From the NCBI RefSeq assembly GCF_017356035.1, contig NZ_JAFIQX010000003.1, positions 124,001 through 188,000 on the forward strand: a stretch of DNA of 64,000 nucleotides, in the 5' to 3' direction. A model generated the notes under the pieces. It was not told the DNA's origin, did not search any database, and saw only the letters and a list, made by a program, of their open reading frames with translations. Both the position numbers and the translations under genes were made by a program. Below, in pieces: positions 54,598 through 63,653 of the stretch (position 1 is the first letter of the stretch; every line of letters begins with the position of its first letter). The stretch is from Longitalea luteola. Its GTDB lineage: Bacteria > Bacteroidota > Bacteroidia > Chitinophagales > Chitinophagaceae.

Positions 54598-55530
54598 ATG
54601 AAGCAAGTGGCTTTGGCCGTGACTTTTGTATTTCTTACAATTATCAGCGTAGCGCAGGACAAGACCGTACAGGAGTTAAGAAAAGAATCCGTAAAATCAA
54701 TAGCAAAGGACGATAAAGACACAACCGCCAACACCTGGAAAACAGGTGGTATGTTCAATGGTACCGTGGGCCAAACCTCGCTTTCGAACTGGGCAGCGGG
54801 TGGTGATCAATTCTCCTTCAATGCAAACGGATTATTAAGTCTTTACGCATTTTATAAAAAAGGGATTCATTCATGGGATAACAGCATTGACATGGAATTG
54901 GGGTATATCAATTCCACTTCACTGGGCACCCGCAAAACAAACGACCGGCTTGATATTATCTCGAAATATGGCTGCCAGTTGTTTGATCATATGTACCTGA
55001 CCGGACTATTCAACTTTCGTTCACAGTTTACCGACGGTTTTACGTATCCCAATGATACCACCAGGATAAAGCAGTCGACATTTATGGCTCCCGCTTATGT
55101 GATCGTGGCGCTGGGTATGGACTGGAAGCCGAGCCCTACTTTCTCTTTATTTCTTTCGCCTATTACCAGCCGTTGGGTCATTGTAAAAGACGATACCTTA
55201 TCTGCCAAAGGCGCTTATGGGGTAGACACCGGACGAACTTCGCGCAATGAGATCGGTGCTTATTTAACCGCTACTGTTAACCGGGAAATAATCAAAAACC
55301 TGACCTATAAAGCCAAGCTCGACCTGTTCTCCAATTATAAACACAACCCGCAGAATATCGATCTGTTCATGACCAATCTGTTAAGCATGAATGTGTACAA
55401 AGGGTTCTCCTTTAACATTGGCGCCGATCTCATTTACGACGACGATGTGAAAACCTTTGGGAAAGACAAAAATTCACCCAGGCTGCAGGTAAGGCAGTTC
55501 ATTGGCATCGGATACCAGCGAAAGTTCTAG
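54598..55530 (+). CDS. DUF3078 outer-membrane-like protein
   Basis: A protein of 310 residues with a signal peptide (about 1-20, ending SVAQ). It matches the DUF3078 pattern, WKTGGMFNGTVGQTSLSNWAAGG, a string of tryptophans and glycines followed by amphipathic beta strands to a C-terminal GIGYQRKF. The strand pattern suggests an outer membrane beta barrel. The function of the family is not known to me; neighbours mscL and scpA give no clue. Confidence 0.85.
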   Translation: MKQVALAVTFVFLTIISVAQDKTVQELRKESVKSIAKDDKDTTANTWKTGGMFNGTVGQTSLSNWAAGGDQFSFNANGLLSLYAFYKKGIHSWDNSIDMELGYINSTSLGTRKTNDRLDIISKYGCQLFDHMYLTGLFNFRSQFTDGFTYPNDTTRIKQSTFMAPAYVIVALGMDWKPSPTFSLFLSPITSRWVIVKDDTLSAKGAYGVDTGRTSRNEIGAYLTATVNREIIKNLTYKAKLDLFSNYKHNPQNIDLFMTNLLSMNVYKGFSFNIGADLIYDDDVKTFGKDKNSPRLQVRQFIGIGYQRKF

Positions 55531-55601
55531 GCTCAGTAATGTAATGCTTAACAGGGTGCTTAAATAAGGCTGATAACAGTTGTTACTTACCTGATAACAA
55601 A

Positions 55602-55634
55602 ACAGTTACCGGTTGCCGGTTGCCAGTTACCGGG
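55602..55634. repeat. Short CCGGTAA-type heptamer arm
   Basis: GTTACCGGTTGCCGGTTGCC and the following CAGTTACCGGG are four or five heptamers in the GGTTACC orientation, without a clear inverted partner. They lie between the DUF3078 gene and scpA. Confidence 0.6.
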
Positions 55635-55705
55635 CGCTTTTTCACAACTTATGTACAATATCAGCCAATGGCTGCCTGTAATTTTCTGCAATTGTTTTTT
55701 TGGCG

Positions 55706-55713
55706 TACGTTTG
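55706..55713 (+). promoter_or_regulatory. Putative scpA -7 box
   Basis: TACGTTTG matches TAnnTTTG and lies 40 bp before the GTG start of scpA. It overlaps the upstream extension of the ORF, supporting the downstream start. Confidence 0.4.
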
Positions 55714-55753
55714 TTGGCTCTCACTGAGTGGGAGTTTGATAAAAAAGAAGCAC

Positions 55754-56578
55754 GTGAATCAACCGTCGTATCAGATCAAGTTGCCGCAGTTTGAAGGTCC
55801 GTTCGACCTGTTACTGTTCTTTATTGAGCGGGACGAACTGGATATTTATAATATTCCGATCAGCAATATCATTAAGGATTTTCTTGATTACATCCATCAG
55901 CAGGAGCAGTTGAATATCGAGCTCTCGAGCGAGTTCATTCTGTTTGTTTCCACCCTGATGCGTATCAAGGCCAGGATGTTGCTTCCCCGTAAGGAACTGG
56001 ATGCGCAGGGCAATGAGATCGATCCGCGCCAGGAACTGGTTGACAAGATCCTGGAATACAAGCGCTTTAAAGAAGCGTCGGCTAAAATGGCTGAAATGGA
56101 GGCGATCCGTATGCTGATGGTGCGCCGCGGCAACCTGGCGAAAGAAATTTCGCAGATCGGTGAAGAAAGCGGGGAGGGGACTGAAATACAAACCATTACG
56201 CTTTTCAAATTGATGAAAACATTTGAAAGGGTAATGAAGAAGGTTGAACAGCGGAACGTGAAGCCGGTGCATACGGTTGTGAAGTACAACTATACGATGG
56301 AAGAAAGCCGCCAGTATGCCCTGGAAACGGTGAAAAAGGAAAAAGTGATGTCGTTCGAAAAGGTGTTCGACATTTGCCAGGACCGCATTCATGCCATCTT
56401 TATATTTCTTTCTGTACTGGAGCTGATCCAGATGAAATATATGACCATTATGGTAGGCGAAGGCCGCAATAATTTCCTTGTCGAATGGAACGAGAACTGG
56501 GAACAGGATGTAGATCCCAATCAACCGCCGATCAATCCCGGCGATGATCCCGACAGACAACCGGAATCAGTATTATAA
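55754..56578 (+). CDS. scpA: Segregation and condensation protein A
   Basis: ScpA, 274 residues, the kleisin subunit of the SMC-ScpAB condensin. The start is the GTG at 55754, giving MNQPSYQIKLPQFEGPFDLLL, the typical family beginning; the ORF can be extended 54 bp to a TTG that lacks homology. The N-terminal FEGPFDLLLFFIERDELDIY motif and a C-terminal winged helix (MSFEKVFDICQDRIHAIFIFLSVLELIQ) are clear. scpB is not in the window. An acidic, Pro-rich tail (DPNQPPINPGDDPD) extends the C-terminus. Confidence 0.95.
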   Translation: MNQPSYQIKLPQFEGPFDLLLFFIERDELDIYNIPISNIIKDFLDYIHQQEQLNIELSSEFILFVSTLMRIKARMLLPRKELDAQGNEIDPRQELVDKILEYKRFKEASAKMAEMEAIRMLMVRRGNLAKEISQIGEESGEGTEIQTITLFKLMKTFERVMKKVEQRNVKPVHTVVKYNYTMEESRQYALETVKKEKVMSFEKVFDICQDRIHAIFIFLSVLELIQMKYMTIMVGEGRNNFLVEWNENWEQDVDPNQPPINPGDDPDRQPESVL

Positions 56579-56640
56579 CGTTGGATTAACTGTAATTCAT
56601 AATGCACCCGTTCCTATAATTGTTAAAGGGAATCTTTGAC

Positions 56641-56741
56641 GCGTTACCGGTTTCCGGTTTCCCGGTTATCAGGAAATGTAAAACAATTGTATTAATTAGA
56701 AATAAGGACCCCGGCGACCGGTAACTGGTAACCGGTGACCA
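56641..56741. repeat. CCGGTAA-type heptamer element with inverted arms
   Basis: The left arm is GTTACCGGTTTCCGGTTTCC-like, the right arm CCGGTAACTGGTAACCGGTG-like, around a core of about 50 bp with AACAATTGTATTAATTAG. It ends 2 bp before the dxs stop codon. Confidence 0.8.
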
Positions 56742-56743
56742 GT

Positions 56744-58675
56744 CTATCCCAACAACTGATTTACCGTAACAATTCCCTTCATCATTTCGCGTACGGTGGA
56801 GGCGATGGCCTGGGCATCGTAACCGCATTCGTGGTACAATTCCTTTGGTGTTCCATGCTCTACGATAGCATCGGGAATGCCTAAGATCTTTACTTCGGCT
56901 TTGTAGTTATGTTGCGCCATGAATTCGAGCACTGCGCTGCCAAATCCGCCGGTAACCGTTCCGTCTTCCACGGTAACCACTTTTTTGTACTTGCTGAATA
57001 CTTCGTGCAATAAAGTTTCATCGAGTGGTTTAACAAAGCGCATATCGTAATGCGCCGGGTTCAGGCCATCCATTTTCAGTTCGCGGATGGCAGTAGTGGC
57101 AAAATTACCGGGGTGGCCAATGGTAAGAATGGCAATATCCTGGCCGTCTTTGATCTTTCTGCCCTTGCCAATGGGAATTTCTTCAAATGGTGTTCTCCAT
57201 TCAGGAAGCACACCCTGTCCGCGCGGATAGCGGATCACGAAAGGATACTCCATGGTATCGAGCTGGGCGGTGTACATGAGGTTGCGCAGCTCGCTTTCAT
57301 TCATGGGAGCACTGATAATTAAATTGGGAATGCAACGCATGTAGGCGATGTCATAGGCGCCGTGGTGGGTAGGCCCATCTTCACCAACAAGGCCGGCCCG
57401 GTCGAGCACCAGCACTACCGGCAGTTTTTGAATGGCTACATCATGCACTACCTGGTCGTAGGCGCGTTGCATAAAAGATGAGTAGATATTACAGAACACC
57501 CGCATGCCCTGGGTGGCCATACCGGCGCTGAGGGTAACCGCATGTTGTTCGCAGATGCCTACATCAAAAGCGCGGTCGGGCATTTTATCCATCATGAACT
57601 TGAGTGAAGAACCCGAAGGCATCGCAGGCGTTACGCCAAAGATCTTGTCGTTGTTTTCGGCCAGCTCAATGATGGTGTGACCAAATACATCCTGGTATTT
57701 GGGCGGCTGCGGGGTATCGTATTTCTTTTTATAGATCTCACCGGTGATCTTGTCGAACAAACCGGGTGCATGCCACAGGGTTTGTTCTTTTTCGGCCAGG
57801 GCATAACCCTTTCCTTTCACCGTAAGTACGTGCAGTAATTTGGGACCGGGAATTTTTTGCAGGTCCTGTAAGGTATCAACCAGTTTGGTGATATTGTTTC
57901 CGTCGATCGGTCCAAAGTAACGGAGCTTTAATGCTTCGAACAGGTTGCTGCTTTTGTTGATAAAACCTTTGATGCTATGTTCAAGCTTGCTGGCCATTTC
58001 CCGGGTAAAGTTTTTCCCAACGGGTAATTTGCCCAATGCTTTCCAGATATCGTCTTTAAGGCGGTTGTATGTATGAGAAGTAGTGATATCGGTAAGATAT
58101 TCTTTCAACGCGCCCACATTGGGGTCGATGCTCATACAGTTATCGTTCAGGATGATCAGGATGTCTGAATCGGCTACACCCGCATGGTTCATTCCTTCAA
58201 AAGCCAGTCCGGCCGTTAAAGCGCCATCGCCGATGACAGCAACCGCTTTGCGGTTTTCGCCCTTGTATTTGGCAGCCATAGCCATGCCGAGCGCGGCAGA
58301 AATGGACGTGGACGAATGTCCTACGCCAAATGTATCGTATTCGCTTTCGCTGCGTTTGGGAAAGCCGCTGATGCCGCCGTATTTGCGGTTGGTATGAAAG
58401 GTATCGCGACGGCCGGTGAGGATCTTATGGCCATACGCCTGGTGACCTACGTCCCACACGAGTTGATCGTATGGTGTATTGTAGCTATAGTGTAATGCTA
58501 CCGTAAGTTCTACCACACCCAGACTGGCGGCGAAATGACCTCCATGCACACTTACCACATCGATGATATATTGCCGCAATTCATCGCACAGTTGATGTAA
58601 CTGCTCTCTGCTCAATTGTTTAAGATCGGCTGGGGAATTGATGGTAGTCAACAATGGGCCGGGCTTGATGTCCAT
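56744..58675 (-). CDS. dxs: 1-Deoxy-D-xylulose-5-phosphate synthase
   Basis: DXS, 643 residues, which condenses pyruvate and glyceraldehyde 3-phosphate as the first step of the MEP isoprenoid pathway. Its TPP-binding GDGALTAGLAFEGMNHAG motif, the VHGGHFAASLGVVELTVALHY start, DVGICEQHAVTLSAGMA and DRAGLVGEDGPTHHG are diagnostic. The gene is divergent from the LytS-type kinase gene. Presence of DXS implies isoprenoids come from the MEP route. Confidence 0.97.
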   Translation of the reverse strand: MDIKPGPLLTTINSPADLKQLSREQLHQLCDELRQYIIDVVSVHGGHFAASLGVVELTVALHYSYNTPYDQLVWDVGHQAYGHKILTGRRDTFHTNRKYGGISGFPKRSESEYDTFGVGHSSTSISAALGMAMAAKYKGENRKAVAVIGDGALTAGLAFEGMNHAGVADSDILIILNDNCMSIDPNVGALKEYLTDITTSHTYNRLKDDIWKALGKLPVGKNFTREMASKLEHSIKGFINKSSNLFEALKLRYFGPIDGNNITKLVDTLQDLQKIPGPKLLHVLTVKGKGYALAEKEQTLWHAPGLFDKITGEIYKKKYDTPQPPKYQDVFGHTIIELAENNDKIFGVTPAMPSGSSLKFMMDKMPDRAFDVGICEQHAVTLSAGMATQGMRVFCNIYSSFMQRAYDQVVHDVAIQKLPVVLVLDRAGLVGEDGPTHHGAYDIAYMRCIPNLIISAPMNESELRNLMYTAQLDTMEYPFVIRYPRGQGVLPEWRTPFEEIPIGKGRKIKDGQDIAILTIGHPGNFATTAIRELKMDGLNPAHYDMRFVKPLDETLLHEVFSKYKKVVTVEDGTVTGGFGSAVLEFMAQHNYKAEVKILGIPDAIVEHGTPKELYHECGYDAQAIASTVREMMKGIVTVNQLLG

Positions 58676-58889
58676 TTTGGTTTGAAATTTATCGACAAAA
58701 ATACAGCTTTAAATCATGGACCCTAACAAAGGGAACATTTTAACAGAATAAAAAGCATGCCTGACTGAACAATGTGTCTTTGCGGGTAAAATACCACCAA
58801 AATCCTGACAATTTTACTACTTTGTAGTGCCGGTAACCTATTTATTCGGCCACATATCCAATTTACAAAACCAGAGCGGGCTAATTGCC

Positions 58890-58897
58890 TAGATTTG
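58890..58897 (+). promoter_or_regulatory. Putative -7 box for the sensor kinase gene
   Basis: TAGATTTG, 17 bp before the ATG at 58915, matches TAnnTTTG. A TTG at proper spacing is not visible. Confidence 0.4.
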
Positions 58898-58914
58898 TTA
58901 CAGTTCCAACGAGT

Positions 58915-59970
58915 ATGATAAAGCAGAGAATTCCATATTACTGGCTTTGCCAGTTTGTAGGCTGGAGCGCCTTTATACTGGTGTATATTTTTTTCTATCT
59001 GACCCTGCGTACCCGGGAAACGCCCTGGTTCTACCATGTGCTGGTAGCCGAAGCGGTTATTGGTTTTCTGGTTACGCATGTGATGCGGTTTTTTATACAG
59101 CGGTATAAGTTCGTTGATAAACCGGTTAATGAACAGGTGTTTTATATATTCTTTATTTCTATCCTGTTTTCCCTGATCTATGCAACTATCGGCGCTACGA
59201 TGGAGCAGGTCCTGAACATTGAAGCCGAGCGGCAGAAATCGCTTACGTTGTTCAATAAGATCATGCGCGCATCGATGGGTTGCTTTACGTTCATTTTGAT
59301 CTGGAACCTCATCTACTTTGCCTACCACTATATTTTGAAGACGCGGCAGGCACAGTTGGATAAGATACGTCTTGAGTCGCTGGTGAAGGAACTGGAGTTG
59401 AAGACCATCAAAGCGCATATCAATCCGCATTTTATTTTTAATGCGCTTAACAGTATCCGGGCTTTGATCGATGAGAATCCCAACCGCGCCCGCAATGCGA
59501 TTACCGAGCTGAGCAATATTCTGCGCAGCAGCATGCAGGCGGAAAAATTAGAAACAGTTCCTTTTGAAAAAGAGCTTGACATTGTAAAAGATTACCTGGC
59601 GCTCGAATACATTCGCTTTGAAGACCGGCTGAAGATCGAATACCAGATCGATGAAGATACCCTCGACCAACCGGTACCGCCTATGATGTTACAAACGCTG
59701 GTAGAAAATGCGATCAAACATGGCATAGGTAAACAGATCGGTGGCGGGCTGGTAAAAGTGATCTCTGACTTTAAGGAGAATTTCCATGAGTTGGTGGTAT
59801 TGAATACGGGTTACCTGAACGGACATATCCAGGAAGGCGATGGTTTTGGCCTGTTCAGTACCAGGAACCGGCTGCAATTGTTATTTGGTGAAAAAGCTAA
59901 TTTTGAAATAAAGCAAGTGGGATCTGACCTGGTGGAGGCACGCATATTGATCCCGGTTGAAATTAAATAA
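58915..59970 (+). CDS. LytS-type sensor histidine kinase
   Basis: A kinase of 351 residues, counted from the ATG at 58915; the TTG 30 bp upstream is less likely. Four N-terminal helices (about 10-145) are followed by a short linker and the His_kinase (LytS-like) domain. The phosphorylated His is in HINPHFIFNALNSIRAL (about 168-184), and the HATPase N-box is NAIKHGIGKQ. It lacks a PAS or other cytoplasmic sensor, so sensing is by the membrane domain. The response regulator starts 8 bp downstream. Confidence 0.94.
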   Translation: MIKQRIPYYWLCQFVGWSAFILVYIFFYLTLRTRETPWFYHVLVAEAVIGFLVTHVMRFFIQRYKFVDKPVNEQVFYIFFISILFSLIYATIGATMEQVLNIEAERQKSLTLFNKIMRASMGCFTFILIWNLIYFAYHYILKTRQAQLDKIRLESLVKELELKTIKAHINPHFIFNALNSIRALIDENPNRARNAITELSNILRSSMQAEKLETVPFEKELDIVKDYLALEYIRFEDRLKIEYQIDEDTLDQPVPPMMLQTLVENAIKHGIGKQIGGGLVKVISDFKENFHELVVLNTGYLNGHIQEGDGFGLFSTRNRLQLLFGEKANFEIKQVGSDLVEARILIPVEIK

Positions 59971-59978
59971 TACCAGTT

Positions 59979-60713
59979 ATGATTAAAGCCATAATTATCG
60001 ACGACGAACGGCTGGCCAGAACTGAGCTGCGTAAACTGCTGATGGACTTTCCTGAGATTGAAGTAGTGGCTGAGGCAAGCAATGCCGGTGAAGGGGTAGA
60101 AAAAATAGAGAATATCAATCCCGATCTGATCTTTCTTGATATAAGTATGCCTGGTAAAACCGGTTTCGATATGTTGTCGGAACTGGATAAAGCGCCGCAC
60201 GTTATCTTTACTACGGCTTACGATGAGTTCGCGCTGAAAGCCTTTGAAGTAAATGCGCTCGATTACCTGTTGAAACCGGTGGAGCCTAAGCGGCTGGCGG
60301 ATGCCATTCAGAAACTGCACCTGCAGGAAGAACGCGAACAGGGACCCATGGTGCCGGTGAATTTCAATCGCAGTATATTAAGTGAGAATGACCAGGTGTT
60401 TGTGAAGGACGGCGAACGTTGCTGGTTTGTAAAGCTATCGGACATCCGCTTATTTGAAAGCGTTGGTAATTATGCCAAAGTATACTTCGGGCCGAATAAG
60501 CCACTTATTTTAAAATCGTTGAATGCGCTGGAAGAAAGACTTGATGAAAAGACGTTCTTCCGGGCGAACCGTAAACATATTGTGAACCTGCGGCTGATAG
60601 ATAAAATTGAGCCGTATTTCAATGGCGGTCTGTTGCTGGAACTAAAGGGAGGCGAAAAAATAGAAGTGAGCCGCCGCCAAACAGTGAAGTTCAAGGAAAT
60701 GATGAGCTTATAA
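59979..60713 (+). CDS. LytTR-family response regulator
   Basis: A regulator of 244 residues. The receiver domain has acidic residues Asp8-Asp9, phosphoacceptor Asp54 in IFLDISMPG and Lys in LDYLLKPVEP. The LytTR DNA-binding domain (about 140-240) contains DIRLFESVGNYAKVYF, the RANRKHIVNLRLID stretch and a C-terminal VSRRQTVKFKEM. It forms a two-component pair with the kinase immediately upstream. Targets are unknown, but such systems often bind near their own promoters or membrane protein genes. Confidence 0.95.
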   Translation: MIKAIIIDDERLARTELRKLLMDFPEIEVVAEASNAGEGVEKIENINPDLIFLDISMPGKTGFDMLSELDKAPHVIFTTAYDEFALKAFEVNALDYLLKPVEPKRLADAIQKLHLQEEREQGPMVPVNFNRSILSENDQVFVKDGERCWFVKLSDIRLFESVGNYAKVYFGPNKPLILKSLNALEERLDEKTFFRANRKHIVNLRLIDKIEPYFNGGLLLELKGGEKIEVSRRQTVKFKEMMSL

Positions 60714-60847
60714 TACGCCAAACGCTAAACGCGGCTTAACGCCAATCTCCGAATTTCTGACCGGCTGTGAATCCGCCGAAGCTTCGCAAATGGGCAGCAG
60801 GCGCAAAATGCGGAAACCAGCGTTAAGCGTTGCGCGTTCAGCTTTTA
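60712..60847. repeat. GCGTTNN heptamer element with inverted arms
   Basis: The left arm NNAACGC units (AATACGC, CAAACGC, TAAACGC and AACGCC) starts at 60712, overlapping the last bases of the response regulator stop codon. The right arm GCGTTAA, GCGTTGC, GCGTTCA is at 60820-60840. The core is about 77 bp. The arrangement matches the CCATTSA and CCGGTAA elements. Confidence 0.8.
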
Positions 60848-60866
60848 CAATATATAAAAATACTCC

Positions 60867-62156
60867 ATGATCAAACGATTTTCCTACTTTATCCTAGTGC
60901 TATTGGCTAAACAGGCCGCATTTTGCCAGTCTATAGACAAGATCATTAATGCCCAGGAAGTTGAACGAATTGAAAGAACATTGTCTTCCGATGACATGCG
61001 TGGCCGCAAGATCTTTACTCCCGATATTGACCGCGCTGCAGCATTTATTGCCGCCGAATTTAAAAAGGCCGGCATACAACCTGTAAAGGAAAATTCTTAC
61101 TTACAGGAATTTGCCATGGTGCGCACTACGCCGGTGTCGGCCAGTGGTAAATTAAATGGCAAAACACTTGCTGAAAAAGACATAGCTGTCATTTCCGCCA
61201 AAGAAGAATTATCGGTTAACCAGGCTTCGGGTTATAAGCAGGTTGTGATACATGCCAGGGATACTTTTCCTGTTATGCTGGGCCGATTACAGCACACAGA
61301 TGGCAACTACCTGTTAGTAGTTGACACAGCCCACCGCCAATTATTTGAAAGAATAAGAAGAGGCGGCCGCTCACAATTTTCGCCCAAAGGAAATATTGTA
61401 TTGGTGCTGACGAATGAAGAAGCCGGTGAGTATGCCATACAGTATAAGCAAACGGTAGCTGTCATGCCGCTTAAAAATGTGGTAGGCATTTTACCGGGGA
61501 GATCAAAGAAAGAAGAATATGTGATCTTCTCCGGACACTACGATCATCTCGGTGTGGGCCAGGCCAATGCAGCCGGTGATAGCATTTATAATGGCGCCAA
61601 TGACGACGCTGCCGGCATTACCGCTGTGATCATGCTGGCCAACTATTTTGCCAAACAAAAGAATAACGAACGCACCCTCATCTTTGCCGCCTTTACGGCA
61701 GAAGAAAGCGGTGGATTTGGATCAACTTATTTCTCACAACAGTTCAATCCCGACCAGGTGATGGCCATGTTCAATATTGAAATGATCGGTACCGAAAGCA
61801 AGTGGGGCACCAACTCGGCATTTATAACCGGGTATGAGAAAACGGATATGGGCAAGATCCTCGAGAAGAACCTGAAAGGAACTGGGTTTACCTTCTATCC
61901 TGATCCCTATCCTTCGCAGCAATTGTTTTACAGAAGCGATAATGCTACCCTGGCCAGGCTTGGTGTACCGGCGCATACCATTTCTACCTCAAAAATGGAT
62001 AGCGAAAAATATTATCATACGCAGGAAGATGAAATAGAAACGCTCGATATGAAGAATATGGCGGCTATCATCAAAGCCATTGCGATTAGTTCAACGTCTA
62101 TTGTTGCGGGGAAGGATACGCCTACCAGGGTGGCCCGTGAAAGTTTGAAGCGTTAG
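60867..62156 (+). CDS. M28-family zinc aminopeptidase, exported
   Basis: A peptidase of 429 residues with a signal peptide (about 1-20). It has an extra N-terminal region (about 25-200, with a possible PA-like insert) and an M28 domain with HYDHLG, NGANDDAAG, FTAEESGGFGS and NIEMIGTE metal-binding motifs and a final His (VPAHTISTSKM). The sequence is related to the M28 protein at 17713-18708 but clearly diverged. It stands alone between the LytTR pair and argH. Confidence 0.92.
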   Translation: MIKRFSYFILVLLAKQAAFCQSIDKIINAQEVERIERTLSSDDMRGRKIFTPDIDRAAAFIAAEFKKAGIQPVKENSYLQEFAMVRTTPVSASGKLNGKTLAEKDIAVISAKEELSVNQASGYKQVVIHARDTFPVMLGRLQHTDGNYLLVVDTAHRQLFERIRRGGRSQFSPKGNIVLVLTNEEAGEYAIQYKQTVAVMPLKNVVGILPGRSKKEEYVIFSGHYDHLGVGQANAAGDSIYNGANDDAAGITAVIMLANYFAKQKNNERTLIFAAFTAEESGGFGSTYFSQQFNPDQVMAMFNIEMIGTESKWGTNSAFITGYEKTDMGKILEKNLKGTGFTFYPDPYPSQQLFYRSDNATLARLGVPAHTISTSKMDSEKYYHTQEDEIETLDMKNMAAIIKAIAISSTSIVAGKDTPTRVARESLKR

Positions 62157-62172
62157 TGTAATAAGGAAGAGG

Positions 62173-62266
62173 TGCCGGTTACCGGTTACCAGGTAACAAT
62201 TGCAGGGCTGCTGATAAATAGTTATCAGGCTAAAATTTCAAGGCCCGGTAACTGGTAACCGGTAAC
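62173..62266. repeat. CCGGTAA-type heptamer element with inverted arms
   Basis: The left arm GCCGGTTACCGGTTACC and right arm GGTAACTGGTAACCGG are inverted. The core has AACAATTGCAGGG and TAAAATTTCAAGG, matching in reverse the core of the element at 45121-45270. It lies between convergent genes. Confidence 0.85.
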
Positions 62267-62278
62267 TAATTCATACTA

Positions 62279-63577
62279 TTAAAACTTCTTCAATACACCC
62301 TCCATCACCTCCACAATTTCCTCATTGCACAAATTACCAATGCTGCCTTCGTGTACATGATGCAATTGTTTTTTATAGTCGAAGGAGAACTCGCCTTTTT
62401 CGATCTGATTACCTACCTGTTTATAAGCCTCGCGGAAAGGAATGCCTTTGTTCACCAGTTCATTTACCGCTTCAACACTAAAGAGGTATTTGTATTTCTC
62501 GTCATCGAGGATATTGCTTTTTACTGACAGGTTCTGCAGCATTAAGCGGGTCATTTGCAAACAGGCTTTTAATTCTTCGATAGCCGGGAACAATATTTCC
62601 TTCGTCAGCTGCAGGTCGCGGTGATAACCCGATGGCAGGTTCGCCAGCAATAACGACAGTTCATTAGGCACTGCCACTATGCGGTTGCATTTGGCCCTGA
62701 TCAGTTCAAATACATCCGGGTTTTTCTTGTGCGGCATGATACTGCTGCCGGTAGTTAACTCAGCGGGGAAGGAGATAAAGCCAAAATTCTGGTTGATATA
62801 CAAGCAACAGTCCATGGCCAGGCGGCCGATTGTGCCAGCAATACCTGACAGGGCAGTAGCAATTACTTTTTCTGTTTTACCGCGGCTCATCTGGGCGTAA
62901 ACCGAATTCCAGTTCAGTGTTTTAAAGCCTAATAATTCGGTCGTTCGTTTTCTGTTCAATGGAAAGGAGGAGCCATATCCGGCGCCACTGCCTAATGGAT
63001 TTTTGTTGGCTACCTGGTAAGCGGCTGCAAGGCCTTCCATATCATCGGTAAGGCTTTCTGCATAAGCGCCCAGCCATAAACCAACCGAGGAGGGCATGGC
63101 TATTTGCAGGTGCGTATAACCGGGTAATAAATGGTCTTTGAATTTTTCGCTTTGGGCGATCAGCAGGTCAAAGGTTTCTTTTACTTTTTCTTTTACAGCC
63201 AGCACTTCGGCACGCAGGTACAATTTTATATCAACTGCCACCTGGTCGTTGCGGCTACGGCCACTATGTATTTTCTTGCCGGCTTCGCCTATACGTTGGG
63301 TGAGCATGAATTCAACCTGCGAGTGTACATCTTCAATGCCTTCTTCAATGCTGAAGCGGCCCTGCTCGATATCTGCAGCAATGGCTTCCAGTCCTTTTAC
63401 AGCGGTTTCGGCTTCTTCTTTCGACATCAAACCTACTTCACCCAGCATGCGTACATGCGCTATGGAACCCTGTACATCGTATTTTGCCAGAAGAATATCA
63501 AATTCCTTATCGCGGCCAACGGTGAATTGCTCTACTAGTTGTGACGTGCTGGTTGATTCTTTGCTCCACAATTTCAT
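62279..63577 (-). CDS. argH: Argininosuccinate lyase
   Basis: ArgH, 432 residues, which cleaves argininosuccinate to arginine and fumarate. It starts MKLWSKESTSTSQLVEQFTVG and has EDVHSQVEFMLTQRIG, HSGRSRNDQVAVDIKLYL, the SGAGYGSSFPLNR stretch and the superfamily signature GSSIMPHKKNPD. Length is slightly below the 450-460 of many homologues but within range. No other arg gene is in the window. A short heptamer arm lies just upstream. Confidence 0.97.
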   Translation of the reverse strand: MKLWSKESTSTSQLVEQFTVGRDKEFDILLAKYDVQGSIAHVRMLGEVGLMSKEEAETAVKGLEAIAADIEQGRFSIEEGIEDVHSQVEFMLTQRIGEAGKKIHSGRSRNDQVAVDIKLYLRAEVLAVKEKVKETFDLLIAQSEKFKDHLLPGYTHLQIAMPSSVGLWLGAYAESLTDDMEGLAAAYQVANKNPLGSGAGYGSSFPLNRKRTTELLGFKTLNWNSVYAQMSRGKTEKVIATALSGIAGTIGRLAMDCCLYINQNFGFISFPAELTTGSSIMPHKKNPDVFELIRAKCNRIVAVPNELSLLLANLPSGYHRDLQLTKEILFPAIEELKACLQMTRLMLQNLSVKSNILDDEKYKYLFSVEAVNELVNKGIPFREAYKQVGNQIEKGEFSFDYKKQLHHVHEGSIGNLCNEEIVEVMEGVLKKF

Positions 63578-63584
63578 GGTTAAT

Positions 63585-63641
63585 CGGTTTCCGGTTACCG
63601 GTTTCCAGTTGCCAGGCCGGCTACCAGAAAACAGTACCTGT
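63585..63641. repeat. CCGGTTA-type heptamer arm
   Basis: A run of CGGTTTCCGGTTACCGGTTT and following degenerate units lies between argH and the four-helix gene, followed by ACAGTACCTGTTAA. The inverted arm is less clear here. Confidence 0.6.
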
Positions 63642-63653
63642 TAATTTGTTTTA

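Noticed and set aside
55811-56560. A 249-residue - strand ORF opposite scpA
   Set aside because: Antisense shadow rich in H and F, as expected from the reverse of a charged helical protein.
58723-59430. A 235-residue - strand ORF opposite the sensor kinase
   Set aside because: Antisense shadow of the kinase gene, with no family motif.
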